This document shows positions 1-9,035 of a stretch of DNA of 64,000 nt, piece after piece. How positions within the stretch are numbered: position 1 is the first letter of the stretch; every line of letters starts with the position of its first letter. The DNA is from G963666935 sp963666935 (GTDB lineage Bacteria > Bacillota > Clostridia > Christensenellales > CAG-138). The stretch covers positions 558,001 through 622,000 of the forward strand of contig OY762936.1 of the NCBI GenBank assembly GCA_963666935.1, written 5' to 3'. The notes beneath the pieces are model-generated. The model was not told the origin of the DNA. It did no database searches and saw only the letters and a list, made by a program, of their open reading frames with translations. A program made the translations under genes and the position numbers.

Positions 1-3
1 AAC

Positions 4-2994
4 TCATGATCCAAACACCTCCTGCATATAGGCATCGGAGAGGCCAAACTCACTTTGCAGCTGTGCCTTCATGGAGGCGTTGCGGCCGTTTGCAAAATCC
101 CGTACCTTCTGAATTTGTGCTTCAAAGCCTTTATCCACGCATTCCGGAAGCTGTTTGACGCCCATAAAATACGTTGCGTTGAATTTTTCGCGCTCCCGCG
201 TAATTTCGGGCTGCACGTCCGCGTACAGCGTATCGATCAGCGCGTTCACGCGCTCGGGGGCATATGCGTTTTTCATCATATACGCAAAGCGGCGGATAAA
301 GGAATCCCTCCACTCGCTGTTTTTGAGCAATGCGTTAAACAAATCGCTCATGGGTTTGTTGGTCTGGCGGCGATAAGAAAGGGTTTGGTGGTCCGTGCCG
401 CTCTGGCCTAGGCTCCAACAGAAGTCGTAGTAGATCCATTTCCACTTGCCACCATCCAGCTTGTAATATTGAACGTTCCAGGTGTCCGTATTAGCCGCCC
501 AAATTTCCGAGATCATGTAATCCGCAAAGCTCTCAAGGTCGGTCTGACTCTTAACGTAGTCGTAGGCCTGCGCCTTGGAAAGGTCGTGGCTGTTCACGTA
601 AGCCATCAGTTCGTTCCAATCGTTGGCGGTGCCGTAAGTAACCCGTGTGGAACTCTTTACGATGTCCATATTCACGGCGTCCGGCAGCCCTTCGTGCTGC
701 GCTACGAAAAAGCGACTGCGTTTTTCCCGAAGGAAGTAGGTGCCCCAGTATTCTCCGTTGAGATAGAGCACATAGGGCTTGTAAGCCTGTAAGAGGACAT
801 GTGCATCTGTGCCCTCCAAAAGCCCACAGGCCAGTTCGTCGCGGATCTTGGAGTAGTTCTGATCCTGCGCGCCTGCGCGCAACACCAGGGATTTGTATTC
901 GGTGTAGTCGCGGTTGTCGAAAAAGGAATATGTCATCCGGTTGCTGCCGTACTCGTCCCGGGCGATGATATTGAAGCCCTTCTGGGCGCGGCTGCGGCCA
1001 TAGCTGCCCGCAATGCGGATTCCAACGTTTTGCGTGAACGTCTGCTTCCCACTGTCGTCAAATACGCCGAAACAGGCGTCCCGCTCCCATTCGGCTTGAT
1101 CAGCCTCGCTGTCCTTACCCTCGTAGAAGTTGGAGGAAACCAGCATGTCTGTGATATTGGTGGTGTCGGCATCGAAGTTGTCACCATAGGCGTAAATGCC
1201 AGTTTTTCCGTCCCAAAGGTTGGCGGGGTCGGTGACCAGCGTCACAACCGGAAGCGCATGGTTTACGTTGTCGCTGATGAATAGGTAGGTGCCGCTGACA
1301 CTTTGTCCGGTGAGATAGCCGTCTTTCATCGCTACCGCTCGAATCACGGTATTGGAAGAAAGGGGGATCTTTCCCGTATAGCGCGTGGAGGAGGCGGTGG
1401 GGGTGGTGCAGTCCGTGGTGTAATAGACGGTCTCACCTTCTCCGGCAAGGAGATCCACCTCCACGCCGTTGTCGTAAATACCGGGGATCACAGAGAACTG
1501 GGGCGATTGCGTAATGCCGCTGTAGCCCGTTGCGTTGGCCGCTCCCGGTGTGGAGTTGGTGTAGTAGAACCGCTGGTCGTCGCTGTTCCTGCCGTAGCTC
1601 ACGTCCGGCAAAAAGCTGCCCGCGGACAGCTTGTCAACGAGCTTGCCTTGGGAGTCAAAAAGAAAAAGGGTTTCCCCTTGGGCGCTGACATTGAAATTTA
1701 GGTTCAGATTTTTTTTTTGCTCGGCGGTATTGAGCCCCGACGCGTAGAGAACCAGATATTCGCCAGGGTCTATGGAGATATTGGGGAATACCCACTTGGC
1801 CGGGTTATTGGGGTTGGTGGAAAGCCCATAGCCGTTTAGGCTGACGGCTGCATTGGAGGAATTAAAAAGTTCAACCCAGTCATAGTAGCTTCCGTCAGAG
1901 GCCTTGAGGGTGGTGGCATTACTGCCCATGAACTCAGAGATGTATACGCTTGAGAGCGGCAATTTGCTGGCTTTTGCAAAGTCGGCGTAACCCGCGTCCG
2001 TATTGGGGTAGCCCGGCGTGGGCTGCGAGGTGGAGGCAAACGCCCCCGTGCCGTCCGGGACTCGGGCCATGGAAGTATCGGTTTCCTGCCGTTCATAGCT
2101 GTAGCTGTCTAGGATTTTGCCTGCGACGCTGGAAAATACCACGTCCTCCTGATAGGCCCGCAGGCCGAAAGGTGCGTGCAACTCGCCGTCAACAAGCCCT
2201 TCGTTGCCGGAGCAGTAGATGATAAGGTATCCCTTGGCCTTTATGACGGTTCCTTCCGGCAACTGGTATTTCACCGGCTGGGAAGGGCTGTCCGATATGC
2301 CGAACCCGGAAAGGTCTACGTCGGAATCGTTGGCGTTGTAAAGCTCGATCCAGTCGCAGTATTCGCCGGCGGCGTCCAGCAGGGTGGTGGCGTTGCTGCT
2401 CATAAACTCGTTAATGGTAACGCCGATGTGTTCGCTTTCCATCTGGGAGGCCGCATAAGCGGCAATGCCGGCTTCGGAGTTCTCGTAACCGGGGCTGGGA
2501 GCAAGTTCTCCCCAAGTGCCGTCCGATTGCAATGCCAAGGAATAGCCGGCAGCAGTGGCTCGAAGGGCGATGCTGTCCAAAGACTTCCCGGCGGTATCAA
2601 AGAGGATAATCTCTTCTGTGGCGCTGAGTTTAAAGGAGGTGTGGTAAGGCGTTTCACTCCCGCCGGAACAATAAACGATGACGTACTCCTTGGGCCCCAG
2701 CTTGGCGCCGGAGGGGAACACGTATTTGGCGCCGTCCAACAAGCTATCCGAAAGGCCATAGCCCGCGAGGTCTACGTCCTTGTTGGAGCTGTTGTATAAT
2801 TCGATCCAGTCGGGGTAATTACCAAGCCCATCCGGCACAGAACCCTTGTTACTGGTCATTACTTCATTAATTTGCACAGAAACAGCAGCCGGAGAGATGT
2901 TCTTACTGACATCCAGCTTGATCAGGTATATGATCAGCACTGTGACCAGCACAATGCTGATTAGAACAGATGAAAATACTTTTACCCGTTTCAA
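4..2994 (-). CDS. Secreted three-LTD / CotH kinase-family protein
   Basis: A 996-residue protein with an N-terminal membrane anchor (about residues 8-27) and no lipobox. Three lamin-tail domains follow at about 36-150, 190-310 and 345-470, each opening with an INE/SEFMxSN motif and carrying a DWIELYN or DWVELFN core. Next comes a chitobiase/hexosaminidase C-terminal-like domain (about 490-565) and a CotH-type kinase domain (about 575-960). CotH proteins are atypical protein kinases of spore coats and cell surfaces; the LTD repeats probably bind partners outside the cell. The start is a TTG at 2994, because an in-frame TGA lies just upstream and the only nearby ATG is out of frame; an AAAGG-like site lies about 12 bases away. 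The gene ends cleanly inside the window. Domain calls are confident; the substrate is unknown. Confidence 0.85.
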   Translation of the reverse strand: MKRVKVFSSVLISIVLVTVLIIYLIKLDVSKNISPAAVSVQINEVMTSNKGSVPDGLGNYPDWIELYNSSNKDVDLAGYGLSDSLLDGAKYVFPSGAKLGPKEYVIVYCSGGSETPYHTSFKLSATEEIILFDTAGKSLDSIALRATAAGYSLALQSDGTWGELAPSPGYENSEAGIAAYAASQMESEHIGVTINEFMSSNATTLLDAAGEYCDWIELYNANDSDVDLSGFGISDSPSQPVKYQLPEGTVIKAKGYLIIYCSGNEGLVDGELHAPFGLRAYQEDVVFSSVAGKILDSYSYERQETDTSMARVPDGTGAFASTSQPTPGYPNTDAGYADFAKASKLPLSSVYISEFMGSNATTLKASDGSYYDWVELFNSSNAAVSLNGYGLSTNPNNPAKWVFPNISIDPGEYLVLYASGLNTAEQKKNLNLNFNVSAQGETLFLFDSQGKLVDKLSAGSFLPDVSYGRNSDDQRFYYTNSTPGAANATGYSGITQSPQFSVIPGIYDNGVEVDLLAGEGETVYYTTDCTTPTASSTRYTGKIPLSSNTVIRAVAMKDGYLTGQSVSGTYLFISDNVNHALPVVTLVTDPANLWDGKTGIYAYGDNFDADTTNITDMLVSSNFYEGKDSEADQAEWERDACFGVFDDSGKQTFTQNVGIRIAGSYGRSRAQKGFNIIARDEYGSNRMTYSFFDNRDYTEYKSLVLRAGAQDQNYSKIRDELACGLLEGTDAHVLLQAYKPYVLYLNGEYWGTYFLREKRSRFFVAQHEGLPDAVNMDIVKSSTRVTYGTANDWNELMAYVNSHDLSKAQAYDYVKSQTDLESFADYMISEIWAANTDTWNVQYYKLDGGKWKWIYYDFCWSLGQSGTDHQTLSYRRQTNKPMSDLFNALLKNSEWRDSFIRRFAYMMKNAYAPERVNALIDTLYADVQPEITREREKFNATYFMGVKQLPECVDKGFEAQIQKVRDFANGRNASMKAQLQSEFGLSDAYMQEVFGS

Positions 2995-3032
2995 ATCGAT
3001 TCATTACCTTTTGTTTCATTAAATTCGGTACT

Positions 3033-3061
3033 ATTTTACCACAATATTTGCGCTTTACCAA
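3033..3061 (-). promoter_or_regulatory. Candidate sigma-A promoter of the LTD/CotH gene
   Basis: On the minus strand TTGGTA (3061-3056) and TAAAAT (3038-3033) are separated by 17 bases and point at the TTG start at 2994. Match by eye only. Confidence 0.45.
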
Positions 3062-3097
3062 TACGAGGTAAAAAGTTCATAAAAACGGGGCCGGTTG

Positions 3098-3760
3098 CTA
3101 TTTGATGGTGTTTACTTCCAGAATCTCCGCACCGCAGTAGGTTTTTAGCAATTCCTGCGCCTGTTCCAACCAAGGGTTTAGCCCAACGGCCCCATCAAAG
3201 GAGAAAATCACCATGGCCACCTCGCAGTCCCCTTCATTGAGCATAGCCCGCTGGCTGTCGCTGGTGGGGTTGCCGAAAGCACCCGAAGCGTCGTAAAGCA
3301 CGGGCAGATGCTCAATGTTGACGCTGCCCTTGCCGATGCCCGGGTAGTGCTCGGCGTCCGGCGCACGCCGAAGCTCCACGTCTCCTTCGAGGTTCTTTAG
3401 GTCGTAGGAGCCGATGGAATATCCCGAGCGCACCGAGATGATGTTGTTCACCTCCACGCAGTTGTTGATCCGATAAAGCCCGTTGCCCTTGGCGATGCGC
3501 CGGAGCATGGCTTCCGCCGCGCACCGGTATTCCGTGGGCGATTTTCCAAGCGCCTTATAAGCTTCTCGGGTGCTCTGTACGTGGGGCAGTTGGGCAATGT
3601 TCGGCATGTCATATTTGGCGGCAAGCTCCGAAACGGTCTGGTCAAATGCTGTAAGCAGTGCCTCGCCGCTGGGCTCAATGCGGGCCGTATAACGGACAAT
3701 TCCCAAAACCGTGTCCGGCCAAAGCCGCCGGATCTCCTCTGAAATGCTAAAGTTCACCAC
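3098..3760 (-). CDS. B3/4 domain-containing protein
   Basis: About 220 residues resembling the B3/B4 editing-like domain of the phenylalanyl-tRNA synthetase beta chain, here as a free-standing protein. Family hallmarks are the segments SPTEYRCAAEAMLRR and NNCVEVNNIISVRSGYSIG. Free-standing B3/4 proteins may clear mischarged tRNA or bind amino acids; this is family knowledge, not shown here. The frame opens upstream at 3808, but AGGAGG at 3771-3766 sits 5 bases before GTG 3760 and 8 before GTG 3757, so one of these is the likely start. Downstream of a hairpin that separates it from the response regulator gene. Confidence 0.75.
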   Translation of the reverse strand: MVNFSISEEIRRLWPDTVLGIVRYTARIEPSGEALLTAFDQTVSELAAKYDMPNIAQLPHVQSTREAYKALGKSPTEYRCAAEAMLRRIAKGNGLYRINNCVEVNNIISVRSGYSIGSYDLKNLEGDVELRRAPDAEHYPGIGKGSVNIEHLPVLYDASGAFGNPTSDSQRAMLNEGDCEVAMVIFSFDGAVGLNPWLEQAQELLKTYCGAEILEVNTIK

Positions 3761-3806
3761 AAAATCCTCCTGAAACGGGTTTTTCACAATGGCTTGATTA
3801 TAACAC

Positions 3807-3832
3807 AAAGTCTCCGTTTTTGCGGAGACTTT
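3807..3832. terminator. Hairpin terminator between response regulator and B3/4 gene
   Basis: AAAGTCTCCG (3807-3816) pairs with CGGAGACTTT (3823-3832) across a 6-base loop, with T runs on both strands. It probably ends the response-regulator transcript. Confidence 0.6.
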
Positions 3833-3853
3833 TCATTAAAAACAATGAATTGC

Positions 3854-4543
3854 TTATTTACTCTTGTTTAAGTCTATCATTCGGTATCCCACGCCGCGAA
3901 CGCTTTCGATGGAAATGCCGGAGCCGATGCGGTTTAAAAGCTTGCGCAGCCTGCAAAGGTAAACCTCGATTCCCGCGATATCCGCCTGGCTGTCAAAACC
4001 CCAAATGTGGGAAAACATTTTCTCCTTGTGAATTACACCTTGGGCATTGGATATCATGTAGCGCATGATGGCAACTTCTTTTTTTGTGAGGCAAACAGAG
4101 GTTTCGCCGCATCGCAGTTCCATGGCGTTCATATCCAGAGTGACGTTGGAAAAGCCCATGGCCCCATTGCCCTCAGGATCCTTTCTGCTGCCCGTATTCA
4201 CAATGGCCAGGCGCAGCAGCAGTTCGTCTATGGAGAAAGGTTTGAAAAGATAGTCGTGGGCGCCGCAGCCAGACGCGTTTACCAACGGCATCATATTTTG
4301 CCGAGAGCCCATAATGATGACGGGGGTACCTTTCCCACTTTCGGCCAAACTACGCACAAATTTCTTGCATGTGACACCGCTTAAACAGGCATCGGCCACG
4401 ACCGCATCAAAGTCGTCTCCAAGTGCCTTATCAAGGCCCTCGCGCCCATCCAGTATGGCTTCCGCTTCAAACCCTTTGTCGCGCAGGGCCTTGGCCAATA
4501 CTGCCAGCAAATCGCGGTCGCCGTCGACTAAAAGTAATCTCAT
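3854..4543 (-). CDS. OmpR/PhoB-type response regulator
   Basis: 229 residues: an N-terminal receiver domain (about 1-115) and a C-terminal winged-helix Trans_reg_C domain (about 130-225, with ELRCGETSVCLTKKEVAIMR and GVGYRMI). The acidic pocket begins at DGD near residue 7, the phospho-acceptor Asp lies in AVVADACLSG near residue 51, and the conserved Lys is in YLFKPF. AGGAGG stands upstream of the ATG at 4543. No histidine kinase gene is adjacent, so it is an orphan in this window; its input signal and targets cannot be read from the sequence. Confidence 0.88.
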   Translation of the reverse strand: MRLLLVDGDRDLLAVLAKALRDKGFEAEAILDGREGLDKALGDDFDAVVADACLSGVTCKKFVRSLAESGKGTPVIIMGSRQNMMPLVNASGCGAHDYLFKPFSIDELLLRLAIVNTGSRKDPEGNGAMGFSNVTLDMNAMELRCGETSVCLTKKEVAIMRYMISNAQGVIHKEKMFSHIWGFDSQADIAGIEVYLCRLRKLLNRIGSGISIESVRGVGYRMIDLNKSK

Positions 4544-4777
4544 AATAGCCTCCTAGTGAAACTATAGCATTTACGGGAAGGGAAATTGCATCTTGCGCGT
4601 GGCAAAATATGGCTTCATTCCAACATATTTTGTCCTCAATTTGACATTGTCTGCTCTTAAGGTCAATTCATGCCCTCCACCTTTAATAGCGATGGCACCA
4701 CAGTGAACTATAATAAATCGGGAGCGGCAGGCAAGATAATAAAGCGGCGGGTATTCGTCGCTCTCAAATTTTGTTGT

Positions 4778-5851
4778 TTAGTCTTCTGTTGCTTCGATGA
4801 TTTTGGCGTCAATGTTGGCGCAGGCAAACTCTGCTCCGAAGTCTGTCGCATAGAGGCATTCTCCATAGACCCGGAGCTTTTCGCCCTCCTTCCACTGACA
4901 GCCCTCGTTTACCGCGGTGCCCGGCGTGACAATCACACGCACCCGGTTTGTATCACTCTTTCCAGAAGTCAGCCAAACGACAGTGGAATTTGTTGTACCT
5001 GATTGGTTTAGATGATCTACTTGGACAACATGCCCTTCAAGGCCGACGGCTTGGCCGTCGTATTGGATTGGATTCAGGTAAAGCGTCTCAATAGATAGCC
5101 AGTGGCATTCCTGTTGATACAGCGCTTCGGGGTGGGTTTCAAAGTACACTTGCGCAAGCGTCCGTGCTTCCCAACTGTTACTTTGGGCGGGAAGTCTTTC
5201 TATAGGGACAGCAAAGACCAGACCTTCCGCCGCTTCTTGGCTACCCAAACAGGTGAGGCCCACCGCACGGCCTTTTTCGTTAAAGACCACGCCGCCCTGC
5301 AGCGGCGCGTAATCTGCCGTTATGCAAAGGGCCGGTCCGGACAGGGGACCCGAAATGCGGCTGTTAAACGTGCCCGGGGTGACGATCCTCTGGATCTTAC
5401 TGGCCGCGCTGAGGATCACAGTTCTACTCCCTATGGATGTGTCGTGCGCAGAACCCAACGTGAGCGGCGCGAGGCCGGTATCCTCGCCCAGCAGCAGGAT
5501 TGCCCAATCCCAATCCGCGTCATATGCCGCCACAGCCACAGCCTCAAAGGACCTACCGTCGCCGGTAAATACAGAAACCGCCGTGCTTTCGCCGACGGTT
5601 CTAAAGTTTGTTAGGATGGTTTTTCCGTTATATACAACAAAGCCGCCGCCTTGGGCAACCTGTGCTCCCGCCTGATTGTAGGCGTTTACAAAGACCATAG
5701 ATTCCAGTGCCTGATTCATGGCGGATGTATTTTTTGAAAAGTCCCTATGATCCGACGCGTACTTCAGCGCAAACGCAGCAATGGCGATCGCAGCTGCGAC
5801 GGCTACGATCACAAAGCCTTTTTCCTTGCTGAAAAACTTGAATCCGCTCAT
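4778..5851 (-). CDS. Membrane-anchored trypsin-fold pseudoprotease with C-terminal OB-like domain
   Basis: 357 residues with one N-terminal membrane segment (about 12-30) followed by a trypsin/HtrA-like fold (about 50-220). The family triad is degraded: the His position reads Arg84 in TNFRTVG, Asp115 in DADWDWAIL is kept, and the Ser position reads Gln185 in PLQGGVVFN, where active enzymes have a GNSGG motif. It is therefore probably non-catalytic and may bind peptides. The C-terminal part (about 250-355, GQAVGLEGHVVQVDHL and EKLRVYGECL) looks like an OB-fold. Its start follows the dehydrogenase stop by 19 bases, so the two genes are probably co-transcribed. Confidence 0.7.
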   Translation of the reverse strand: MSGFKFFSKEKGFVIVAVAAAIAIAAFALKYASDHRDFSKNTSAMNQALESMVFVNAYNQAGAQVAQGGGFVVYNGKTILTNFRTVGESTAVSVFTGDGRSFEAVAVAAYDADWDWAILLLGEDTGLAPLTLGSAHDTSIGSRTVILSAASKIQRIVTPGTFNSRISGPLSGPALCITADYAPLQGGVVFNEKGRAVGLTCLGSQEAAEGLVFAVPIERLPAQSNSWEARTLAQVYFETHPEALYQQECHWLSIETLYLNPIQYDGQAVGLEGHVVQVDHLNQSGTTNSTVVWLTSGKSDTNRVRVIVTPGTAVNEGCQWKEGEKLRVYGECLYATDFGAEFACANIDAKIIEATED

Positions 5852-5870
5852 TGATGCAATGATGGGGCCG

Positions 5871-6800
5871 TCATAAGACGCGGTTGATCATAGGCTGCTT
5901 GGAAAAGTAGTTTTTGAGATTCTCGCAGGCGATGGCTGCAATCCTATCTAGTGTAATGGCAAGGCTGAAACTGCCTGCCACGTGCGGGGTGATGAGGACG
6001 TTTTCACAGCCCCATAGCGGATGATCCGCGGGAAGGGGCTCTGGATCTGTCACATCCAAACCGGCGCCTCCCAGCGCATGGGCTTGTAACGCCGCATACA
6101 GAGCGCCCGTGTCTACAACAGGGCCGCGACCAATATTGATTAAAATGGCATCCGGCTTCATAAGCGCCAGCCTTTTTTTATCGATCAGGTGGTAGGTTTC
6201 TTCCGTTCCGGGCAGGCAAACTACCACCGCGTCCGCCCGGGGCAGCAGTGCATCCAGCTCCGAAAACGCGTGAAGTTCATCCAGACAATCAGGCTTTTCA
6301 CCCACGCTGCGCCTGGTGCCGACCAGGTAAGCACCCATCGCCTTGGCCTTTTTGGCAAAGTCGCAGCCAATATTGCCGGCGCCCAGTACAAGGATGGTGG
6401 AGCCGTCGATGGATTTTACGCTTCTCTCATCGTGCCATAAGGATTTTTCCTGATTGCGGAAGTAAAGGTGCAGCCTGCAATTCATGGCCATGAGGAGCGC
6501 AAGGGCATGCTCGGATACGGCGAGGTTATAGGCGCCCACCGCAGAGGTGAGAAGGCAACCCTTGGGCAGTACGCCTTCCTGACTGTAGGGGTCCTTTCCC
6601 GCGGAGGAAAGCTGCATCCACTTGAGGCTAGGGCAATCCTTTAGAAACCTGGATGGGACGTTCCCCACGAGGATGTCGGCCTGCTGCACATCTTCCAATG
6701 TCACTTCGGCCTGAGAACGGTAGAAAAATTCTTCGCCCGGGGCGGCCGCCTCCAGAGCAGCACGGCGCGCATCGGTTACAGGAATGACAACGAGTATCAT
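5871..6800 (-). CDS. D-2-hydroxyacid dehydrogenase (NAD-binding)
   Basis: 309 residues, typical length for the family. The Rossmann motif is VLGAGNIGCDFAKKA. The catalytic residues are visible: Arg in INIGRGPVVD, Glu in DVTDPEPLP and His in ITPHVAGS. It would interconvert 2-oxo acids and D-2-hydroxy acids in the cytosol with NAD(P)H. AAAGGA lies 8 bases before the ATG at 6800. The divergent neighbour is glycerate kinase, so a glycerate/hydroxypyruvate-type substrate is an attractive guess, but the sequence does not fix it. Confidence 0.88.
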   Translation of the reverse strand: MILVVIPVTDARRAALEAAAPGEEFFYRSQAEVTLEDVQQADILVGNVPSRFLKDCPSLKWMQLSSAGKDPYSQEGVLPKGCLLTSAVGAYNLAVSEHALALLMAMNCRLHLYFRNQEKSLWHDERSVKSIDGSTILVLGAGNIGCDFAKKAKAMGAYLVGTRRSVGEKPDCLDELHAFSELDALLPRADAVVVCLPGTEETYHLIDKKRLALMKPDAILINIGRGPVVDTGALYAALQAHALGGAGLDVTDPEPLPADHPLWGCENVLITPHVAGSFSLAITLDRIAAIACENLKNYFSKQPMINRVL

Positions 6801-6951
6801 GCAGATGATCCTTTCTCTTCAATCTTTTGACATGGATGGAGCAAATCTTTCACAAAACGGACAAAAAAACGGTGGCATAATCGCTCCTAACAATATAGGA
6901 CGACGCATCCCGAAGGATATGAGAAAATAATGTTGAAGCATGTCAATGCAA

Positions 6952-6980
6952 TTGATTTCATTATATACGGCGGATATAAT
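6952..6980 (+). promoter_or_regulatory. Sigma-A promoter of the glycerate kinase gene
   Basis: TTGATT (6952-6957), 17-base spacer, TATAAT (6975-6980), about 130 bases before the kinase start. The rest of the 307-base gap 6801-7107 shows no other gene. Confidence 0.6.
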
Positions 6981-7107
6981 GGAGTCAAGCAAGACAAAAG
7001 GAAGTTATGCCCGGGAAAAGATAGAATTGGGGCGATGTCTGGCGTGCCGGATGATGCGGAACTAGCTGGCTGGAAGGATGCGGCGCGCGGCCCCAAGGGG
7101 TAGTGCC

Positions 7108-8340
7108 ATGAATTTGAGAGAAGACAGCAATTACATCATACGGGAAGCCATTTTCGCGGTGCAGCCGGACACGGCAGTGGAAAAGGCTCTTTTAGGAATG
7201 CGCTTTTCCTCCGGAGAATTGATCACCGTGGCCGTGGGCAAGGCGGCATGGTCCATGGCCGCCGCGGCCAAGCGGATTCTCGGAGATCGGATGCGGCGCG
7301 GCGTGGTTATCACCAAGTACGGCCACTCCATGGGTGCCATCGAGGGTCTTGACATTTTTGAGGCCGGGCACCCGATTCCGGACGGCAACTCCTTTACGGC
7401 TACTGAGGCTGCGCTTGCGGTTACAAAAAATCTTTCACCTGCGGATATGGTGCTACTGCTGATTTCCGGCGGGGGTTCAGCGCTCTTTGAATCTCCGCTG
7501 ATCTCGGCTCGGGAGCTTCAAAACCTTACCGAGCAGCTGTTAAAGTGTGGCGCGGACATCGTGGAGATCAACACGTTGCGCAAACGGCTTTCCAAGGTCA
7601 AGGGCGGCAGGTTTGCCCAACATTGCGCCCCGGCCCGGGTATTTTCCATTGTACTTTCGGACATCGTAGGGGACCCATTGGATATGATCGCCTCGGGGCC
7701 CGCCTGCCCGGACAGTTCCACTGCACAGGACGCGCTGCGCATTGCGCAAAAATATGAACTGGAACTTTCGCCCAAGGTGCGGCGGCTTTTGATGAATGAG
7801 ACATCCAAATGCCTTGACAACGTGGAGACCGTTGTCACCGGCAGCGTGAAGGGACTGTGCCTAGCCGCAGCAAAGGCGGCGGGGGAACGGGGGTATGCGC
7901 CACAGATCCTGACGGATTCCCTCTGCGGGGAGGCGAGGGAGGTGGGCGCATTTTTGGCCGCAGTGGGCCGGTACCGCCAAAATGAGGAACGTTCTGTGGC
8001 TATCATCGTCGGCGGAGAAACAGTGGTACATCTAAAGGGAACCGGCAAGGGCGGGCGGAACCAGGAACTGGCGCTGGCGGCGGCGGAGGGCATCCGGGGG
8101 CTGAAGGACACGGCCATTTTTTCCGTGGGTTCCGACGGAACGGACGGGCCTACGGACGCGGCGGGCGGTTATGTGGACGGGGAAACCATGGCGCTACTGG
8201 AACGGCAGGGGATCTCCATCTATGAGACACTGGAGAATAATGACGCCTATTGCGCCTTAAAAGCTTGCCACGGGCTAATCATTACGGGTCCCACCGGCAC
8301 CAACGTCAACGATGTGGCCGTGCTGTTGATCCGGCGTTAG
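7108..8340 (+). CDS. Glycerate 2-kinase-like protein (DUF4147/MOFRL family)
   Basis: 410 residues from the ATG at 7108. That start is preferred over the ATG at 7078 because AAGGGG lies 7 bases before it. The N-terminal DUF4147 part contains VAVGKAAWSMAAAA, GHPIPD and LLISGGGSALFESP; the C-terminal MOFRL part contains GGETVVHLKGTGKGGRNQE and SVGSDGTDGPTDAAGG. Family members phosphorylate D-glycerate with ATP, giving 2-phosphoglycerate. Divergent from the D-2-hydroxyacid dehydrogenase. Its stop overlaps the 3' end of the convergent AAA pseudogene by four bases. Confidence 0.88.
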   Translation: MNLREDSNYIIREAIFAVQPDTAVEKALLGMRFSSGELITVAVGKAAWSMAAAAKRILGDRMRRGVVITKYGHSMGAIEGLDIFEAGHPIPDGNSFTATEAALAVTKNLSPADMVLLLISGGGSALFESPLISARELQNLTEQLLKCGADIVEINTLRKRLSKVKGGRFAQHCAPARVFSIVLSDIVGDPLDMIASGPACPDSSTAQDALRIAQKYELELSPKVRRLLMNETSKCLDNVETVVTGSVKGLCLAAAKAAGERGYAPQILTDSLCGEAREVGAFLAAVGRYRQNEERSVAIIVGGETVVHLKGTGKGGRNQELALAAAEGIRGLKDTAIFSVGSDGTDGPTDAAGGYVDGETMALLERQGISIYETLENNDAYCALKACHGLIITGPTGTNVNDVAVLLIRR

Positions 8341-8837
8341 CGCAGCAGCAATTCGATACGTTCGGCGGTCTGTTCTGCAGTCAGCGCAGAAACGTCTATT
8401 TTAGCCGTATTTAATTCCGCATACAGCGGAAGGTAGCTTAAGCTTCGGGACAGGACAATGTCGCTTCGCAGGCTGCGATGCACGTTCTGCCGCACCCGTC
8501 GGGACAGTTCATCCTCGCTATAGAGCAGGGAAACAGCGGTGACCCGGCAGCTGTCAAGGGGGAGGCGGGAGAGAATCTCATCTTTGATTTCATGGCGATG
8601 CATCACCCAACAGAACACCACATTATCGTAGGCCGAGCAGCGTAAAAAGTTGCCGAGTAGGGAGAAGATGTTGTCCAGTACCATGGATTTTGTCACTTCA
8701 GTCACTTGGAAAGGGTGCATATCCCATCACCAGTCGCCATCCAAAAATACGCAGCGGTTCAGCCACGTTTTGAGTAACTGAACGGCTGCGGTTTTTCCTA
8801 CGCCCATGGGCCCGCCCACTAAGATTAGGGTTTTGAC
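8337..8837 (-). pseudogene. P-loop AAA-family ATPase gene, start lost and in-frame TGA
   Basis: The minus-strand frame from 8837 reads a P-loop protein: Walker A in LILVGGPMGVGKTA, then FLDGDW, then TGA at 8729-8727, then WDMHPFQVTE and the rest to 8337. From memory, family members usually have Cys at the TGA position (GDWCWDM). No ATG, GTG or TTG opens this frame: an AGAGG site is followed at normal distance by GTC (8837-8835), as if a GTG start had mutated. Two independent lesions argue for a dead gene. The intact part after the TGA is 127 residues from an internal ATG at 8720. Confidence 0.7.
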
Positions 8838-8957
8838 GAAGCTGCACCTCTGTTATATGGTTCCGCCAGTATATCACGGATTGCAATTTTCCGAGGCGTA
8901 TTGTATAATTTGAACGTTGCCTCGCGTGAAAATGTAGCAGAGCGGCCAGCGAAATAG

Positions 8958-8999
8958 GGAGAGGTATCAAAGCGGTCATAACGGGGCTGACTCGAAATA
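8958..8999 (+). repeat. Partial 5' copy of tRNA-Ser
   Basis: These 42 bases match the first 42 of the intact tRNA-Ser at 9036 with about two differences, and stop just after the anticodon. The copy lacks the variable arm, T arm and acceptor 3' strand, so it cannot be a functional tRNA. It lies 78 bases upstream of the real gene and is probably debris from recombination at this hotspot. Confidence 0.75.
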
Positions 9000-9035
9000 A
9001 TATTTTTCGAGCGCTCGATGACATAAATTAAATAC

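Noticed and set aside
36..2900. Repeated segments in the LTD gene as a DNA repeat array
   Set aside because: The repeats are diverged protein domains, not CRISPR or tandem DNA repeats.
8727..8729. Selenocysteine codon in the AAA-ATPase frame
   Set aside because: The start codon is also lost and no obvious SECIS hairpin was recognised; decay is simpler.
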